Source: UBA7985 sp049612785
GTDB lineage: Bacteria > Pseudomonadota > Alphaproteobacteria > UBA7985
Assembly (NCBI GenBank): GCA_049612785.1
Contig: JBMZBW010000006.1
Coordinates: 1 to 52,721, forward strand
Direction of reading: 5' to 3'
DNA: 52,721 bases
Positions 25,928 through 34,748 of this stretch are shown here, in pieces (within the stretch, counting starts at the first letter, position 1; the number at the start of each line of letters is the position of its first letter). Under the pieces are notes generated by a model. That model saw only the letters and a list, made by a program, of their open reading frames with translations. It searched no databases and had not been told where the DNA came from. A program made the translations under genes and the position numbers.

Positions 25928-27265
25928 ATGCCCGGTCCCAAAGTTGTACAGGTCACAGGTGACACCGAAGTACCGGCCAGAGTCTCTGTCGTTATCATCG
26001 GCGGCGGGATCATTGGCACTTCGGTTGCGCTGGAGTTGGCCGACCGGGGTGTCTCGGTCGCCCTTTGTGAGAAAGGCGGCATTGGTCACGAGCAGTCCAG
26101 CCGGAACTGGGGCTGGGTCCGCGCTGGTGATCGGGATCCTCGGGAACTGCCCCTTATGCTCCGTGCCCTGGAGCATTGGGATGGTATGGCGGAGCGCACG
26201 GGGCGCGATGTTGGCTTTACGCGATCCGGAATTGCTTTCGCCATTCATTCTGCGGGAGAGGCCGAGCACCTCGCGCGTTGGCGAACGCAGGCAACGCAAA
26301 TCGGTGTCAGCTCTCAGATGCTGTCCGAGCACCAATTCAGGGCAGCTTTTCCGGATGCTCCCCAAACAGGATTTGGCGGCATGGTCACACCGCTCGATGG
26401 TCGGGCGGAACCACAGAAGGCAGCGCCGGCCATCGCAGAAGCAGCACGGGCCCGCGGAGCAGCAATTCTCACGGAGTGCGCCGTGCGCGGCGTTGAGACC
26501 GCGGGTGGCACTGTAAGCGCCGTTGTTACGGAGCGGGGAACCATTGCCTGTGAAGCCGCCGTTATTGCCGGTGGCGCTTGGAGCAAGTTGCTGATCAGGG
26601 ACCAAGGGCTTTATTTCCCGCAACTCCACGTCATGAATTCAGTTTTGCGGACAACTCCAGTTCAAGGCGGACCTGAAACAGCGCTTTGGACAGAAGATTT
26701 TGCCTTTCGTAAGCGTCAGGACGGAGGCTACACGATCGCAAATGGTTCAGCGAACATCGTGGATCTGGTGCCAGACAGTTTGCGGTATGGACTGCATTTT
26801 CATCGGCTGCTGCGTGCCAACTGGAAAAGCATGCATCTGCGCCTTTCCGGGCAGTTTCTCGAAGAAGTCCCAGCAGGTTTTGGCTGGTCGAGGGATAAAC
26901 CCAGTCCTTTTGAGAAAACGCGGGTGCTAGATCCTCAGCCGTCGCGGCGCTTTACAAAAGGGCTGATGGATCAGCTTTCTCTGCAATGGCCGGTCTTTGC
27001 CAAGGCTGAAATTGCTCAGAGCTGGGCTGGTTACATCGACATGACGCCGGATGAAATTCCGGTCATTGCACCCATCATCGCCAGGCCCGGCCTGTTCTTG
27101 GCGTCGGGTTTCTCCGGCCATGGATTTGGAATTGGTCCCGGCGCTGGCGAACTGATGGCTGACCTCGTGATGGGACGGACACCCGTCGTGGACCCTTCAG
27201 CCTTTCGGTTTGAGCGTTTTTCCGACGGATCGCCCGTTCAATTAATGACGGATGTCCTGCACTGA
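25928..27265 (+). CDS. FAD-dependent oxidoreductase of the DAO family (D-amino-acid/glycine oxidase type)
   Basis: A 445-aa flavoprotein behind AGGGGGT. The Rossmann motif VVIIGGGIIGTSVALELADRG is at about residues 21-41, followed by the subfamily signature SSRNWGWVRAGDRDPRELPL. The C-terminal FAD segment is GFSGHGFGIGPGAGELMADL. Such enzymes oxidise the C-N bond of small amino acids or N-methylated amino acids. Next in the same direction is an amidase, 56 nt downstream. Hydroxyproline or N-methyl amino-acid breakdown would suit the company of aconitase X, but this is conjecture. Confidence 0.84.
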   Translation: MPGPKVVQVTGDTEVPARVSVVIIGGGIIGTSVALELADRGVSVALCEKGGIGHEQSSRNWGWVRAGDRDPRELPLMLRALEHWDGMAERTGRDVGFTRSGIAFAIHSAGEAEHLARWRTQATQIGVSSQMLSEHQFRAAFPDAPQTGFGGMVTPLDGRAEPQKAAPAIAEAARARGAAILTECAVRGVETAGGTVSAVVTERGTIACEAAVIAGGAWSKLLIRDQGLYFPQLHVMNSVLRTTPVQGGPETALWTEDFAFRKRQDGGYTIANGSANIVDLVPDSLRYGLHFHRLLRANWKSMHLRLSGQFLEEVPAGFGWSRDKPSPFEKTRVLDPQPSRRFTKGLMDQLSLQWPVFAKAEIAQSWAGYIDMTPDEIPVIAPIIARPGLFLASGFSGHGFGIGPGAGELMADLVMGRTPVVDPSAFRFERFSDGSPVQLMTDVLH

Positions 27266-27321
27266 TTGATCCTTGTTCTGAGGTCAGGCAGGGTTCTTTT
27301 CGCGAAAAGGAGACTGGTCCC

Positions 27322-28749
27322 ATGGATAAAATCGAGCTTTGCTATCTCTCAGCGCGGGATGTGCTTGCGAAATTCGCCGCGAAAGATATTTCGCCGCTTG
27401 AGTATCTCGACACGCTGATCGAGCGCACCGAACAGGTAAACTCAGAGATTAACGCCTACACAGAAACCTTTTTCGACGAGGCCCGGCATCAGGCCAAACA
27501 AGCTGAGACAGCCTATGTGCAAGGAAAAGCCCGTCCTATGGAAGGCTTGCCCGTTGCGATCAAGGATGTTCACCGGATGGCGGGCAAGAAGACGACCCAG
27601 GGTTCCATCACGCTGAAAGACCATATCGACGACGTCTCTGACCCCATGATCGAACGAATGGAGGCGGCAGGAGCCATTTTTCATGCTCGGACGACAACGC
27701 CTGAATTTTGTCTTTCCGGGGTCTGCAACAGCAAGCTGTGGGGCGTGACGCGCAATCCATTCAATCTGGAGTTCGGTCCCGGCGGTTCATCAGGTGGCTC
27801 AGCGGCTGCACTTGCAGCAGGCATGACGCCTCTGGCAACGGGGACCGATATCGGCGGCTCTATTCGAATTCCAGCCAGTTCATGCGGATTGACGGGCTAT
27901 AAGCCCCCACACGGCAGGAATCCTGATGGCCCGCCAGCCAATTTTGACCGCTATAATCACTGCGGTTTTCTGGCTCGGAATGTAGGTGATATCGCGCTGG
28001 GTCAGAACATTGTTTCCGGCCCCCATCCTTTGGACCATGACAGCTTGCGGGATCGCGTAGACGTGCCCTTGGCGCAGGGCGCTGCGCCGCTCCGGATCGC
28101 ATTATCCATGGACTTGGGCTACGTGCCGCTGGATGACGACGTGCGCCAGAATACAATGGACGCGGTAGAGGCGCTGCGGGCATCGGGGTGCGTGGTGGAA
28201 GCGGTTGATCTCGATTGGGGGCCGTGGGTGGATGAAGCGTCTATGCGCTGGTTTACCGCCATGCACTTTGGACGGATACCCTTGTGGAAAGCCAAAGATC
28301 AAAGAGAGGTTCTGACCCACTATGCCGCTGCTGCTGCTGATTTGGCGGCAGAATTGGGTCAAGATGACGTTGCACTTTCATGGGAAGCGCAGCACCGCAT
28401 GTATCAGACCCTTGGCCCGGTGTTGGCGAACTATGACGTTCTTATCACGCCAACTATCTCAGTTGGGGCGGTGCGGGCAGAACATGATCCGGTTGGTCCA
28501 ACGCTTGAGGTCGCAGGCTTGCGGGTGGATGGCGAGTATGGCTGGTTGCTGACCCATCAGTTCAACATGCAGCACAATTGTCCGGTCATCAGCTTACCAA
28601 CAGGCCGCGACCGATTTGGGGTTCCAACGGGCCTGCAGATTGTTGCTCCTACCTTCGACGATTTAGCGCTGTTCCGTGCGGCCTATACCTATGAGCACGC
28701 CATGGCTTCGGCGTTCTTGCCGCATGGCCGTCTGCCATTTTCAGACTGA
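27322..28749 (+). CDS. Amidase-signature-family amidohydrolase
   Basis: A 475-aa enzyme. The Ser-cisSer-Lys triad of the amidase signature family is visible: Lys81 in LPVAIKDVH, Ser156 in GGSSGGSA and the nucleophile Ser180 in TDIGGSIRIPAS. The surrounding motif FGPGGSSGGSAAALAAGM is standard. It hydrolyses a carbon-nitrogen amide bond of an unknown substrate. No gatB or gatC is adjacent, so it is not the tRNA amidotransferase subunit. The ribosome-binding site AAAAGGAG precedes ATG 27322. It is probably co-transcribed with the upstream oxidoreductase. Confidence 0.85.
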   Translation: MDKIELCYLSARDVLAKFAAKDISPLEYLDTLIERTEQVNSEINAYTETFFDEARHQAKQAETAYVQGKARPMEGLPVAIKDVHRMAGKKTTQGSITLKDHIDDVSDPMIERMEAAGAIFHARTTTPEFCLSGVCNSKLWGVTRNPFNLEFGPGGSSGGSAAALAAGMTPLATGTDIGGSIRIPASSCGLTGYKPPHGRNPDGPPANFDRYNHCGFLARNVGDIALGQNIVSGPHPLDHDSLRDRVDVPLAQGAAPLRIALSMDLGYVPLDDDVRQNTMDAVEALRASGCVVEAVDLDWGPWVDEASMRWFTAMHFGRIPLWKAKDQREVLTHYAAAAADLAAELGQDDVALSWEAQHRMYQTLGPVLANYDVLITPTISVGAVRAEHDPVGPTLEVAGLRVDGEYGWLLTHQFNMQHNCPVISLPTGRDRFGVPTGLQIVAPTFDDLALFRAAYTYEHAMASAFLPHGRLPFSD

Positions 28750-28905
28750 AACAAGCCTACAAGAGGTTTTCCACCACTTTAACCAAACCGGCACATAACC
28801 GTAACAGAACGTTCATATGGGTTCGCCAAAACGCATAGTGGAAGGCGGGCAAATGGTTGCGCGCTTCTCAAGCACCTGATGCACACCAAACTTGGAGATA
28901 TCCAT

Positions 28906-29892
28906 ATGCGTCTCGTTTCCGTCACTCTGGCAGGTCTGCTGATTGCTGGCACTGCCTCCGCGCAGCGCGCTGAAACCATTTCTATCGTTGGTTCTTCCAC
29001 CGTATTTCCATTCGCAACGAAGGTCGCAGAAACCTTTGGTGAAACCACAGACTTCAACACGCCCGTCATCGAATCCACGGGTTCCGGCGGCGGCATGAAG
29101 CTGTTTTGCGCAGGTGTTGGTGTTGACCACCCAGACATTACGAACTCATCCCGCGCGATGAAGTCATCTGAGGCAGAAACCTGCAGCGCAAACGGCGTTG
29201 AATTCACGGAATTTGTTGTCGGCTTTGATGGTATCGTTGTTGCGAACTCCAATGACGCAGGCGTTCTGAACCTTTCCCGCGCGATCCTGACCAAGGCGCT
29301 GCTGGCTGAGGTTCCAAATGCTGATTGTTCGGCTTACGAGGAAAATGGCGCGATGACCTGGGCTGATGTCGACTCATCCCTGCCGGCGACCAAGATTGAA
29401 GTTCTGGGTCCACCAACCTCCTCAGGCACCCGCGACGCATTCGAAGAGCTGGTTTTCGAAACCGCACTGAAGGACATGGGCTGTTCCAAGGACATGATCA
29501 AAAAGGCGTCTGTTCGTGAAGATGGCCTCTATGTCGAGGCTGGCGAAAATGACACGCTGATCGTTGATCAGCTGGCGGCTAACCCCGACGCGGTTGGTAT
29601 CTTTGGTTACTCCTTCCTCGCGAACAACGCTGACCGGATTCAGGGCGCGAACATTGAAGGCGTGGAGCCAACTTTCGAAAACATTGCTGCTGGTGACTAC
29701 AAAGTTTCCCGCTCTCTGTTCTTCTACGTGAAAAACAACCACGTAGGCGTCATTCCGGGCATTGCTGAGTACGTCATCGAGTTCACGGCTGAAGAAGCAT
29801 TTGGTCCTGGGGGCTACCTTGAGCCAATCGGCCTGATCCCTCTGCCAGAAGACCAGCGCATCGAAAATGCCGATAAGGCGTTCGAGCTCTAA
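28906..29892 (+). CDS. PstS-like phosphate-binding periplasmic protein
   Basis: A 328-aa exported protein. GGAG precedes ATG 28906, and the signal peptide ends TASAQ. Phosphate-receptor motifs are present: SIVGSSTVFPFATKVAE, ESTGSGGGMKLFC, SSRAMKSSE, and SSGTRDAFEELV. The length and layout match the PstS-like subgroup common in marine proteobacteria. It would bind inorganic phosphate for the Pst importer, but no pstC, pstA, pstB or phoU gene follows. I searched the upstream 150 nt for a Pho box and found only a weak half-site match. Confidence 0.85.
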   Translation: MRLVSVTLAGLLIAGTASAQRAETISIVGSSTVFPFATKVAETFGETTDFNTPVIESTGSGGGMKLFCAGVGVDHPDITNSSRAMKSSEAETCSANGVEFTEFVVGFDGIVVANSNDAGVLNLSRAILTKALLAEVPNADCSAYEENGAMTWADVDSSLPATKIEVLGPPTSSGTRDAFEELVFETALKDMGCSKDMIKKASVREDGLYVEAGENDTLIVDQLAANPDAVGIFGYSFLANNADRIQGANIEGVEPTFENIAAGDYKVSRSLFFYVKNNHVGVIPGIAEYVIEFTAEEAFGPGGYLEPIGLIPLPEDQRIENADKAFEL

Positions 29893-29907
29893 GCTTCAAA
29901 CGTAAAC

Positions 29908-29936
29908 TGGTGTCCTGACGGTTCATCGGACACCAG
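29908..29936 (+). repeat. Stem-loop just after the PstS-like gene
   Basis: CTGGTGTCC (29908-29916) and GGACACCAG (29928-29936) form a perfect 9-bp stem. No T-run follows, so it is not itself a terminator. It may protect the mRNA 3' end. Confidence 0.55.
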
Positions 29937-29946
29937 ATAGAAGAAG

Positions 29947-29988
29947 AGGCCAGCAACGCGACACCAAGCGCGTCCGCTGGCCTTTTTT
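29947..29988 (+). terminator. Rho-independent terminator after the PstS-like gene
   Basis: AGGCCAGC (29947-29954) pairs with GCTGGCCT (29976-29983), with a 21-nt loop, followed by TTTTT. It separates the phosphate receptor from the downstream oxidase. Confidence 0.82.
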
Positions 29989-30063
29989 GTGCGCTCATGG
30001 ATCATTGACCCAGCCCATTCAGGCTGAGAAGTTCAGACCCAGCATCTTTCGGGTAAGGCATCC

Positions 30064-31263
30064 ATGACTGAAACAGCAGACATCCTGATTGTTGGGGGCG
30101 GTATCATTGGTATCGCAACGGCATTGGAGCTCCAAACGCGTGACCCCTCGTCCGCGATTGTTTTGCTTGAAAAAGAAGCAGTGCCCGCAGCCCACCAGAC
30201 CGGACACAACTCCGGCGTCATTCATGCGGGTGTTTACTACGCTCCGGGCAGCAAAAAGGCGCGATTCTGCCGCGAAGGGGTCAGAGCCACCGAAGAGTTT
30301 TGCACCGAGCACGGTCTGGCCTTTGATCGCGTCGGTAAGCTGATCGTCGCCACGGATGAGCGGGAGCTCGAAGGCTTGGAAAAGCTGGGTCAGCGGGCGC
30401 GGGAGAACCAGATCCGAATTGAAGACGTGGATCAGCAGGGCGTTCGGCAGCTGGAGCCGCACATCAACGCAATCGCTGCGCTGCTTTCACCGACCACGGG
30501 CATTACCAACTACCGACGGATCGCCGAAGTTATGGCCGAGCTGTTCATCGCCCGAGGTGGGGCAATCCGGTATGGAGAGCGGGTGGTTTCATGCCACGAA
30601 GGACAGGATTTTGTCCGCGTGAAGACCGAAACCGGGCAGTATGAAGCGGGTCTTGCCGTCACCTGTGCGGGCTTGCACTCGGACCGCTTGATCCGGGCCT
30701 TTGGTCATGACCCAGGCTACTGCGTTGTACCGTTTCGCGGTGAATACTACCGCCTCGCAAACCAACCAGACGACCTTGTCAGTCACCTGATCTATCCTGT
30801 CCCAGACCCAAGCCGCCCCTTTCTTGGCGTTCACCTGACCAAAAAGCTGGATGGTGGTTTCACCGTTGGGCCCAATGCCGTGCTGGCCTTCAAGCGCGAA
30901 GGTTATCGGCGCACAGATGTTTCGATGGGCGATATGGTGGAGACGCTGGGTTATCGCGGGTTCTGGGCGCTCCTGGCTAAGAACGCGGGCGCAGCGACGT
31001 CAGAGCTATGGTCCTCAGCGCTCAAGCAAGCCTATCTGTCAAAAGTTCAGCGGTACTGCTCTCGGGTGCGGCTGCAGGACCTGCAACCTTACCCCTCCGG
31101 CGTACGCGCGCAGGCGATTGCACCCGATGGCAGCATCATCGATGACTTTTTGTTTATCCGCAGCGGGCGGTGTCTGCACGTGGGCAACGCGCCGTCTCCG
31201 GCGGCGACATCGTGCATTCCGATTGCGCAGCATATCGCTGACGAGTTGGCTTTGCTCGGTTAA
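30064..31263 (+). CDS. lhgO: L-2-hydroxyglutarate oxidase/dehydrogenase
   Basis: A 399-aa flavoprotein with the full set of LhgO features: DILIVGGGIIGIATALEL at the N-terminus, then HQTGHNSGVIHAGVYYAPGS, LEPHINAI, TGITNYRRIAE, CVVPFRGEYYRL, and VRAQAIAPDGSIIDDFLF at the C-terminus. It oxidises L-2-hydroxyglutarate to 2-oxoglutarate at the inner membrane and feeds electrons to quinone. In Escherichia coli the enzyme serves glutarate and lysine breakdown. No glaH or gabD neighbour is seen here. Its last 4 nt overlap the end of the convergent RraA-like gene. Confidence 0.9.
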   Translation: MTETADILIVGGGIIGIATALELQTRDPSSAIVLLEKEAVPAAHQTGHNSGVIHAGVYYAPGSKKARFCREGVRATEEFCTEHGLAFDRVGKLIVATDERELEGLEKLGQRARENQIRIEDVDQQGVRQLEPHINAIAALLSPTTGITNYRRIAEVMAELFIARGGAIRYGERVVSCHEGQDFVRVKTETGQYEAGLAVTCAGLHSDRLIRAFGHDPGYCVVPFRGEYYRLANQPDDLVSHLIYPVPDPSRPFLGVHLTKKLDGGFTVGPNAVLAFKREGYRRTDVSMGDMVETLGYRGFWALLAKNAGAATSELWSSALKQAYLSKVQRYCSRVRLQDLQPYPSGVRAQAIAPDGSIIDDFLFIRSGRCLHVGNAPSPAATSCIPIAQHIADELALLG

Positions 31264-31910
31264 AGCCCGAAGACCTCTCTGGCACTTTTTCCGCTGGCCA
31301 AGCCGTCGATCCATTCGGCTTCGAGGGCGAGCTTGGCCTGAGCATCGCGCAGCCGTTGCACAGCCATCTGGGGCGAAAGTGCAGCCAGACCATCCCGATC
31401 CCCCAGCACAAGATCGCCCGGCTTAATGTCCACCCCGCCGACCGTGACGGATGCGTTGATGGACCCGTCATTGGCGCTGGTCGGTCCGAGTGGATTTACG
31501 CTCAACGCGAACACCGGAAAATCGGCCCAACTCCCCAAATCAGAGATGTCACGCACCGCGCCATGCACCACCAAGCCAGCACAGCCTTTCGCGCGCAGGT
31601 GACCGCCCAGGATCTCGCCAATGACCGCGTGGCTCGTTTGCGCGCCGGCGTCGATGACGACGACCTGACCGGCACGAACGTTATCGAGCGCATGCACAAC
31701 TGCACCAAAATCAGGCGGGGTGCATGATACCGTCAGGGCAGGGCCAGCCATTTTTATCGGGCGGTCGTGCATGGTTTGGGCCCTGACTGCGGGATTGATC
31801 TGACACTCCGGGAGCAAATCAACAGCCACGCTCACGGGAATATCGCGCCAAGCCTGTATCAGAGACTCTTCTAGTGCGGGGGTGTTTGGCGTGTGGACTG
31901 TAACGCTCAT
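31260..31910 (-). CDS. RraA-family protein (possible HMG/CHA aldolase)
   Basis: A 216-aa protein of the RraA / 4-hydroxy-4-methyl-2-oxoglutarate aldolase family. Core motifs are AGPALTVSC near residue 55, VVVIDAG near 85, IGEILGGHLRAKGCAGLVVHGAVRD near 97-121 (glycine-rich loop plus Arg-Asp of the aldolase metal site) and GDLVLGDRDGLAAL near 173. Members either cleave 4-carboxy-4-hydroxy-2-oxoadipate-type compounds to pyruvate or inhibit RNase E. The retained Arg-Asp favours an aldolase or decarboxylase, and no partner pathway is next to it. It is convergent with lhgO. Confidence 0.82.
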   Translation of the reverse strand: MSVTVHTPNTPALEESLIQAWRDIPVSVAVDLLPECQINPAVRAQTMHDRPIKMAGPALTVSCTPPDFGAVVHALDNVRAGQVVVIDAGAQTSHAVIGEILGGHLRAKGCAGLVVHGAVRDISDLGSWADFPVFALSVNPLGPTSANDGSINASVTVGGVDIKPGDLVLGDRDGLAALSPQMAVQRLRDAQAKLALEAEWIDGLASGKSAREVFGL

Positions 31911-32077
31911 ATCAATCGACCTTTGCTGACCGTCTCTGACTTCAGGGGGTTGCGCCTAGTGTTTGCGCGATTGGTTGGCGGGTCAACTCCGAGCTTGTTC
32001 CTTGCGCAGGCTTGCTTGGACTGGATAAGCGAGGCAGAACCAAAGGGTATTGTCGAAGAGAGATTGAGTAACCGTTC

Positions 32078-33502
32078 ATGGCTGAAACGAAAACGTCTGG
32101 TGCTATTCTGGATCAATCTGCCGAAACGTTGGTGGCCCAACTCAGGTCGCGGGAGCTATCGGCTGAAAGCGTGATGAAAGCCACGCTCGCGCGCATCGAA
32201 GAGCGTAATCCTGCGGTTAATGCCCTGGTTGGTATGGCGGACCCTGAAGACCTGCTGAGGCAGGCGCGGGAAATGGACAAAGGTCCCATTCTTGGACCGC
32301 TCCACGGATTGCCCTTAGCAATCAAGGATCTGGTGAATGTCAAAGGGCTCCGTTCAACGCAAGGTTCACCCATCTTTGCGGACTTTGTGCCGGACGAGGA
32401 TGACGCTTTGGCAGCTCGGTTGCGCGCTGCAGGGGCGATCCTGATTGGCAAGACCAATGTTCCCGAGTTCGGTCTGGGTTCTCATACATTTAACCCGGTC
32501 TATGGCCGCACCAACAATCCTTACAATTCGGCTCTTACGTGCGGTGGATCGTCGGGTGGGGCTGGTGTTGCTCTGGCACTGGGGATGGTGGCGCTGGCCG
32601 ATGGGTCCGATATGATGGGTTCCCTGCGCAATCCGGCAGCGTGGAGCAACGTTTACGGCTTTCGACCCAGTTGGGGCCGGGTGCCGGCAGAACCGGCGCA
32701 AGATCGTCGTCTGCATCAATTATCGACCAGTGGCCCCATGGCGCGCAGTCCAGGCGATATTGCCTTGCTGCTCGACGTCATGTCGCATGATGACCCCTTG
32801 CGCCCGGACGCGAAGTCGCCCGAACCCATTTCGCCGCTTTCGGCTGCAAATCTTGAAGGCAAGCGCATCGGCTGGCTGGGCGATTGGGGCGGCGCTTTTC
32901 CAACGGAGCCGGGGATTCTGGAAAGCTGTCAGGCTGCGTTGCAGGTCTTCAGGGACCAGGGTGCAACGGTTGAGGATCTTGGCGCACCATTCCCGTTTGA
33001 AGCCCTCTGGCACAGTTGGATCACCCTGCGTTCGTGGCAAGTTGGAGCCGGTCTTGTTGCGCTTAAAGACAATAAGGATCTGATGAAAGACAGCGTCCAG
33101 TGGGAGCTTGAGCGTGCTGAGAAGATGACAGCTCTCGAGGTCCATGACGCCAGTGCGTCCCGCGCGCAATGGTTTGCCTGTACGGTTGAATTGTTTTCTC
33201 GCTATGACGCGCTGATCCTGCCGACGACACAGGTTTGGCCTTTCGATATCGATCTGCCGTGGCCCACTGAAATTGCTGGGGTCGAGATGGACACCTATCA
33301 CCGCTGGATGGCCTGCATGGTGCCGGTAAGCCTGATTGGGCTGCCCAGTCTTAACATGCCGGTTGGATTTGGTGAGAATGGTCTGCCGGTGGGTATGCAG
33401 ATTTTCGGCCCTCGCGGGGGCGACCGCTCGATATTGCAGATGGGGGAAGCCTATCACCAAGCGACCAATTGGCCCCAAAAGCAACCACCACCGATAGCGT
33501 AA
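32078..33502 (+). CDS. Amidase-signature-family amidohydrolase (second copy type)
   Basis: A 474-aa amidase with an intact triad: Lys83 (PLAIKDLVNVKG), Ser158 (CGGSSGGAG) and Ser182 (SDMMGSLRNPAAW). It is clearly divergent from the amidase at 27322 and belongs to a different branch, in which the region after the nucleophile reads NPAAWSNVYGFRPSWGRVP. The start is ATG 32078, behind a weak GAGAG. It stands alone between the divergent RraA-like gene and the DUF1214 gene. The substrate is unknown. Confidence 0.85.
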   Translation: MAETKTSGAILDQSAETLVAQLRSRELSAESVMKATLARIEERNPAVNALVGMADPEDLLRQAREMDKGPILGPLHGLPLAIKDLVNVKGLRSTQGSPIFADFVPDEDDALAARLRAAGAILIGKTNVPEFGLGSHTFNPVYGRTNNPYNSALTCGGSSGGAGVALALGMVALADGSDMMGSLRNPAAWSNVYGFRPSWGRVPAEPAQDRRLHQLSTSGPMARSPGDIALLLDVMSHDDPLRPDAKSPEPISPLSAANLEGKRIGWLGDWGGAFPTEPGILESCQAALQVFRDQGATVEDLGAPFPFEALWHSWITLRSWQVGAGLVALKDNKDLMKDSVQWELERAEKMTALEVHDASASRAQWFACTVELFSRYDALILPTTQVWPFDIDLPWPTEIAGVEMDTYHRWMACMVPVSLIGLPSLNMPVGFGENGLPVGMQIFGPRGGDRSILQMGEAYHQATNWPQKQPPPIA

Positions 33503-33586
33503 AAAGCATGTTTTCGGGCTAAACCCCCTTCCCTTGAGGCGGTCAATCTGTCCTAATCGTTGCAACTCGATCGAGGACGTGGACTG

Positions 33587-34195
33587 TTGAGGAATGCAGC
33601 CATCATAGTCGCGGCGCTGATTTTTGGCCTTATTGGTGGTCTGGCGTCAGCGCTCGCATTTACCGGGCTTTTGTCTGAGCGCTTTCGGTTGGGTGACGCT
33701 GTGACCATTGATCGGTGGTACAGCAATTGGTCGATTGGTACCGACGTGCTGGACCCCTATACCAAGGCATGGGTGTCGCGTTACGGGCTGTTCGCTCTTC
33801 GTCGAGAGGAGGCTGTCTATTTCAACACGAGGCAAGACACCGACGGCAATTCGCTACAGGAAACCTGTACCTATGCTGTGACTGTAGAAGACCAACCGGG
33901 TGAATGGTGGTCTTTAACCGTCTACAACGCCGACGGTTTTCTGCCTGAAAACACCGATGATCATCTGTCCTTTGATGCATTGAAGGCGGATGAGCTTCAG
34001 ACGCGCGATGTGGTTTTGAGTTCAAGCCGGCCAGACAGGGAAAACACGGGTTGGATTTCGACCAGCAACGCTGCTGCTTTTGATCTCACCTTCCGCGTTT
34101 ATCTTCCGAGTCCGGAAGCGATTGAGTCACCCAAAGACCATTTCAGACTGCCTGAAGTGAAGCGCCTTTCCTGTGCGGGAGGGGCAAATCCATGA
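33587..34195 (+). CDS. DUF1214-domain membrane-anchored protein
   Basis: The TTG at 33587, 8 nt after GAGGACG, gives a 202-aa protein that opens with a transmembrane anchor (NAAIIVAALIFGLIGGLASAL). TTG 33560 is an alternative without a ribosome-binding site. The soluble part has the DUF1214 pattern: YAVTVEDQPGEWWSLTVYNADGFL, ending in SPKDHFRLPEVKRL. Such domains usually follow DUF1254 in one long secreted protein. Here the two are separate genes in reverse order. It overlaps the next gene by 4 nt (ATGA). The function is unknown. Confidence 0.72.
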   Translation: MRNAAIIVAALIFGLIGGLASALAFTGLLSERFRLGDAVTIDRWYSNWSIGTDVLDPYTKAWVSRYGLFALRREEAVYFNTRQDTDGNSLQETCTYAVTVEDQPGEWWSLTVYNADGFLPENTDDHLSFDALKADELQTRDVVLSSSRPDRENTGWISTSNAAAFDLTFRVYLPSPEAIESPKDHFRLPEVKRLSCAGGANP

Positions 34196-34713
34196 CCCGC
34201 ATTCTGATTGTCGCCTTCAGCCTCTTCATGATGACTTTGGTTTTCAGTCACGTGGTTCTGGTGCGGATCACTCCCAACCTGATGGTTCAAATCGCCTCAT
34301 CGAGACTTGCGGAGATTGGAGCTCCGGAAAATGCCTGGTACCGCGCGCCTCGGATTACAGCAGAGAATGCTGCCGTGGTTCGGGCATCGCCGGATCTGTC
34401 TTACGCGGCCTGTTTGTTGAATCTTGATGGTGGACCACTAAGGTTGCAGGTGCCCGCATGGGAAAGTTACGGATCGCTGTCGATCTTCGATGGCGACACA
34501 ACGAACGTCTTTGTCGGACGTCTTGATGAGCGAAAGACAATCGATCTGGTCGTGTTTCAGCGCGGACAGACCTTTGAGTTGCCTCAAGGCGTCAAAGCGG
34601 TTGAGCTTTCCACAAAACGCGGCGTCGCTCTGACCCGCCATATAGCCCCCACGCAGGAGCTCTTTGATCGTGCAACGGCTGTTATTGAAGCCAGTCGGTG
34701 CGAACAGCTCTGA
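34192..34713 (+). CDS. DUF1254-like membrane-anchored protein
   Basis: A 173-aa protein translationally coupled to the previous gene. The N-terminal anchor (ILIVAFSLFMMTLVFSHVVL) is followed by a compact DUF1254-like domain (SPDLSYAACLLNLDGGPLRLQVP, SYGSLSIFDGDTTNVFVG). With its partner it probably forms a two-piece version of the DUF1254-DUF1214 envelope proteins. The biochemical role is not known. The alkylsulfatase starts 35 nt downstream. Confidence 0.68.
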   Translation: MTRILIVAFSLFMMTLVFSHVVLVRITPNLMVQIASSRLAEIGAPENAWYRAPRITAENAAVVRASPDLSYAACLLNLDGGPLRLQVPAWESYGSLSIFDGDTTNVFVGRLDERKTIDLVVFQRGQTFELPQGVKAVELSTKRGVALTRHIAPTQELFDRATAVIEASRCEQL

Positions 34714-34748
34714 TGATGGTGCTGGGATAGGAGCGAGAGGTCTGGTCC

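Noticed and set aside
28750..28905. Possible Pho box ahead of the PstS-like gene
   Set aside because: Only one weak CTGTTAC-like half-site is found on the minus strand and no second half with the proper spacing.
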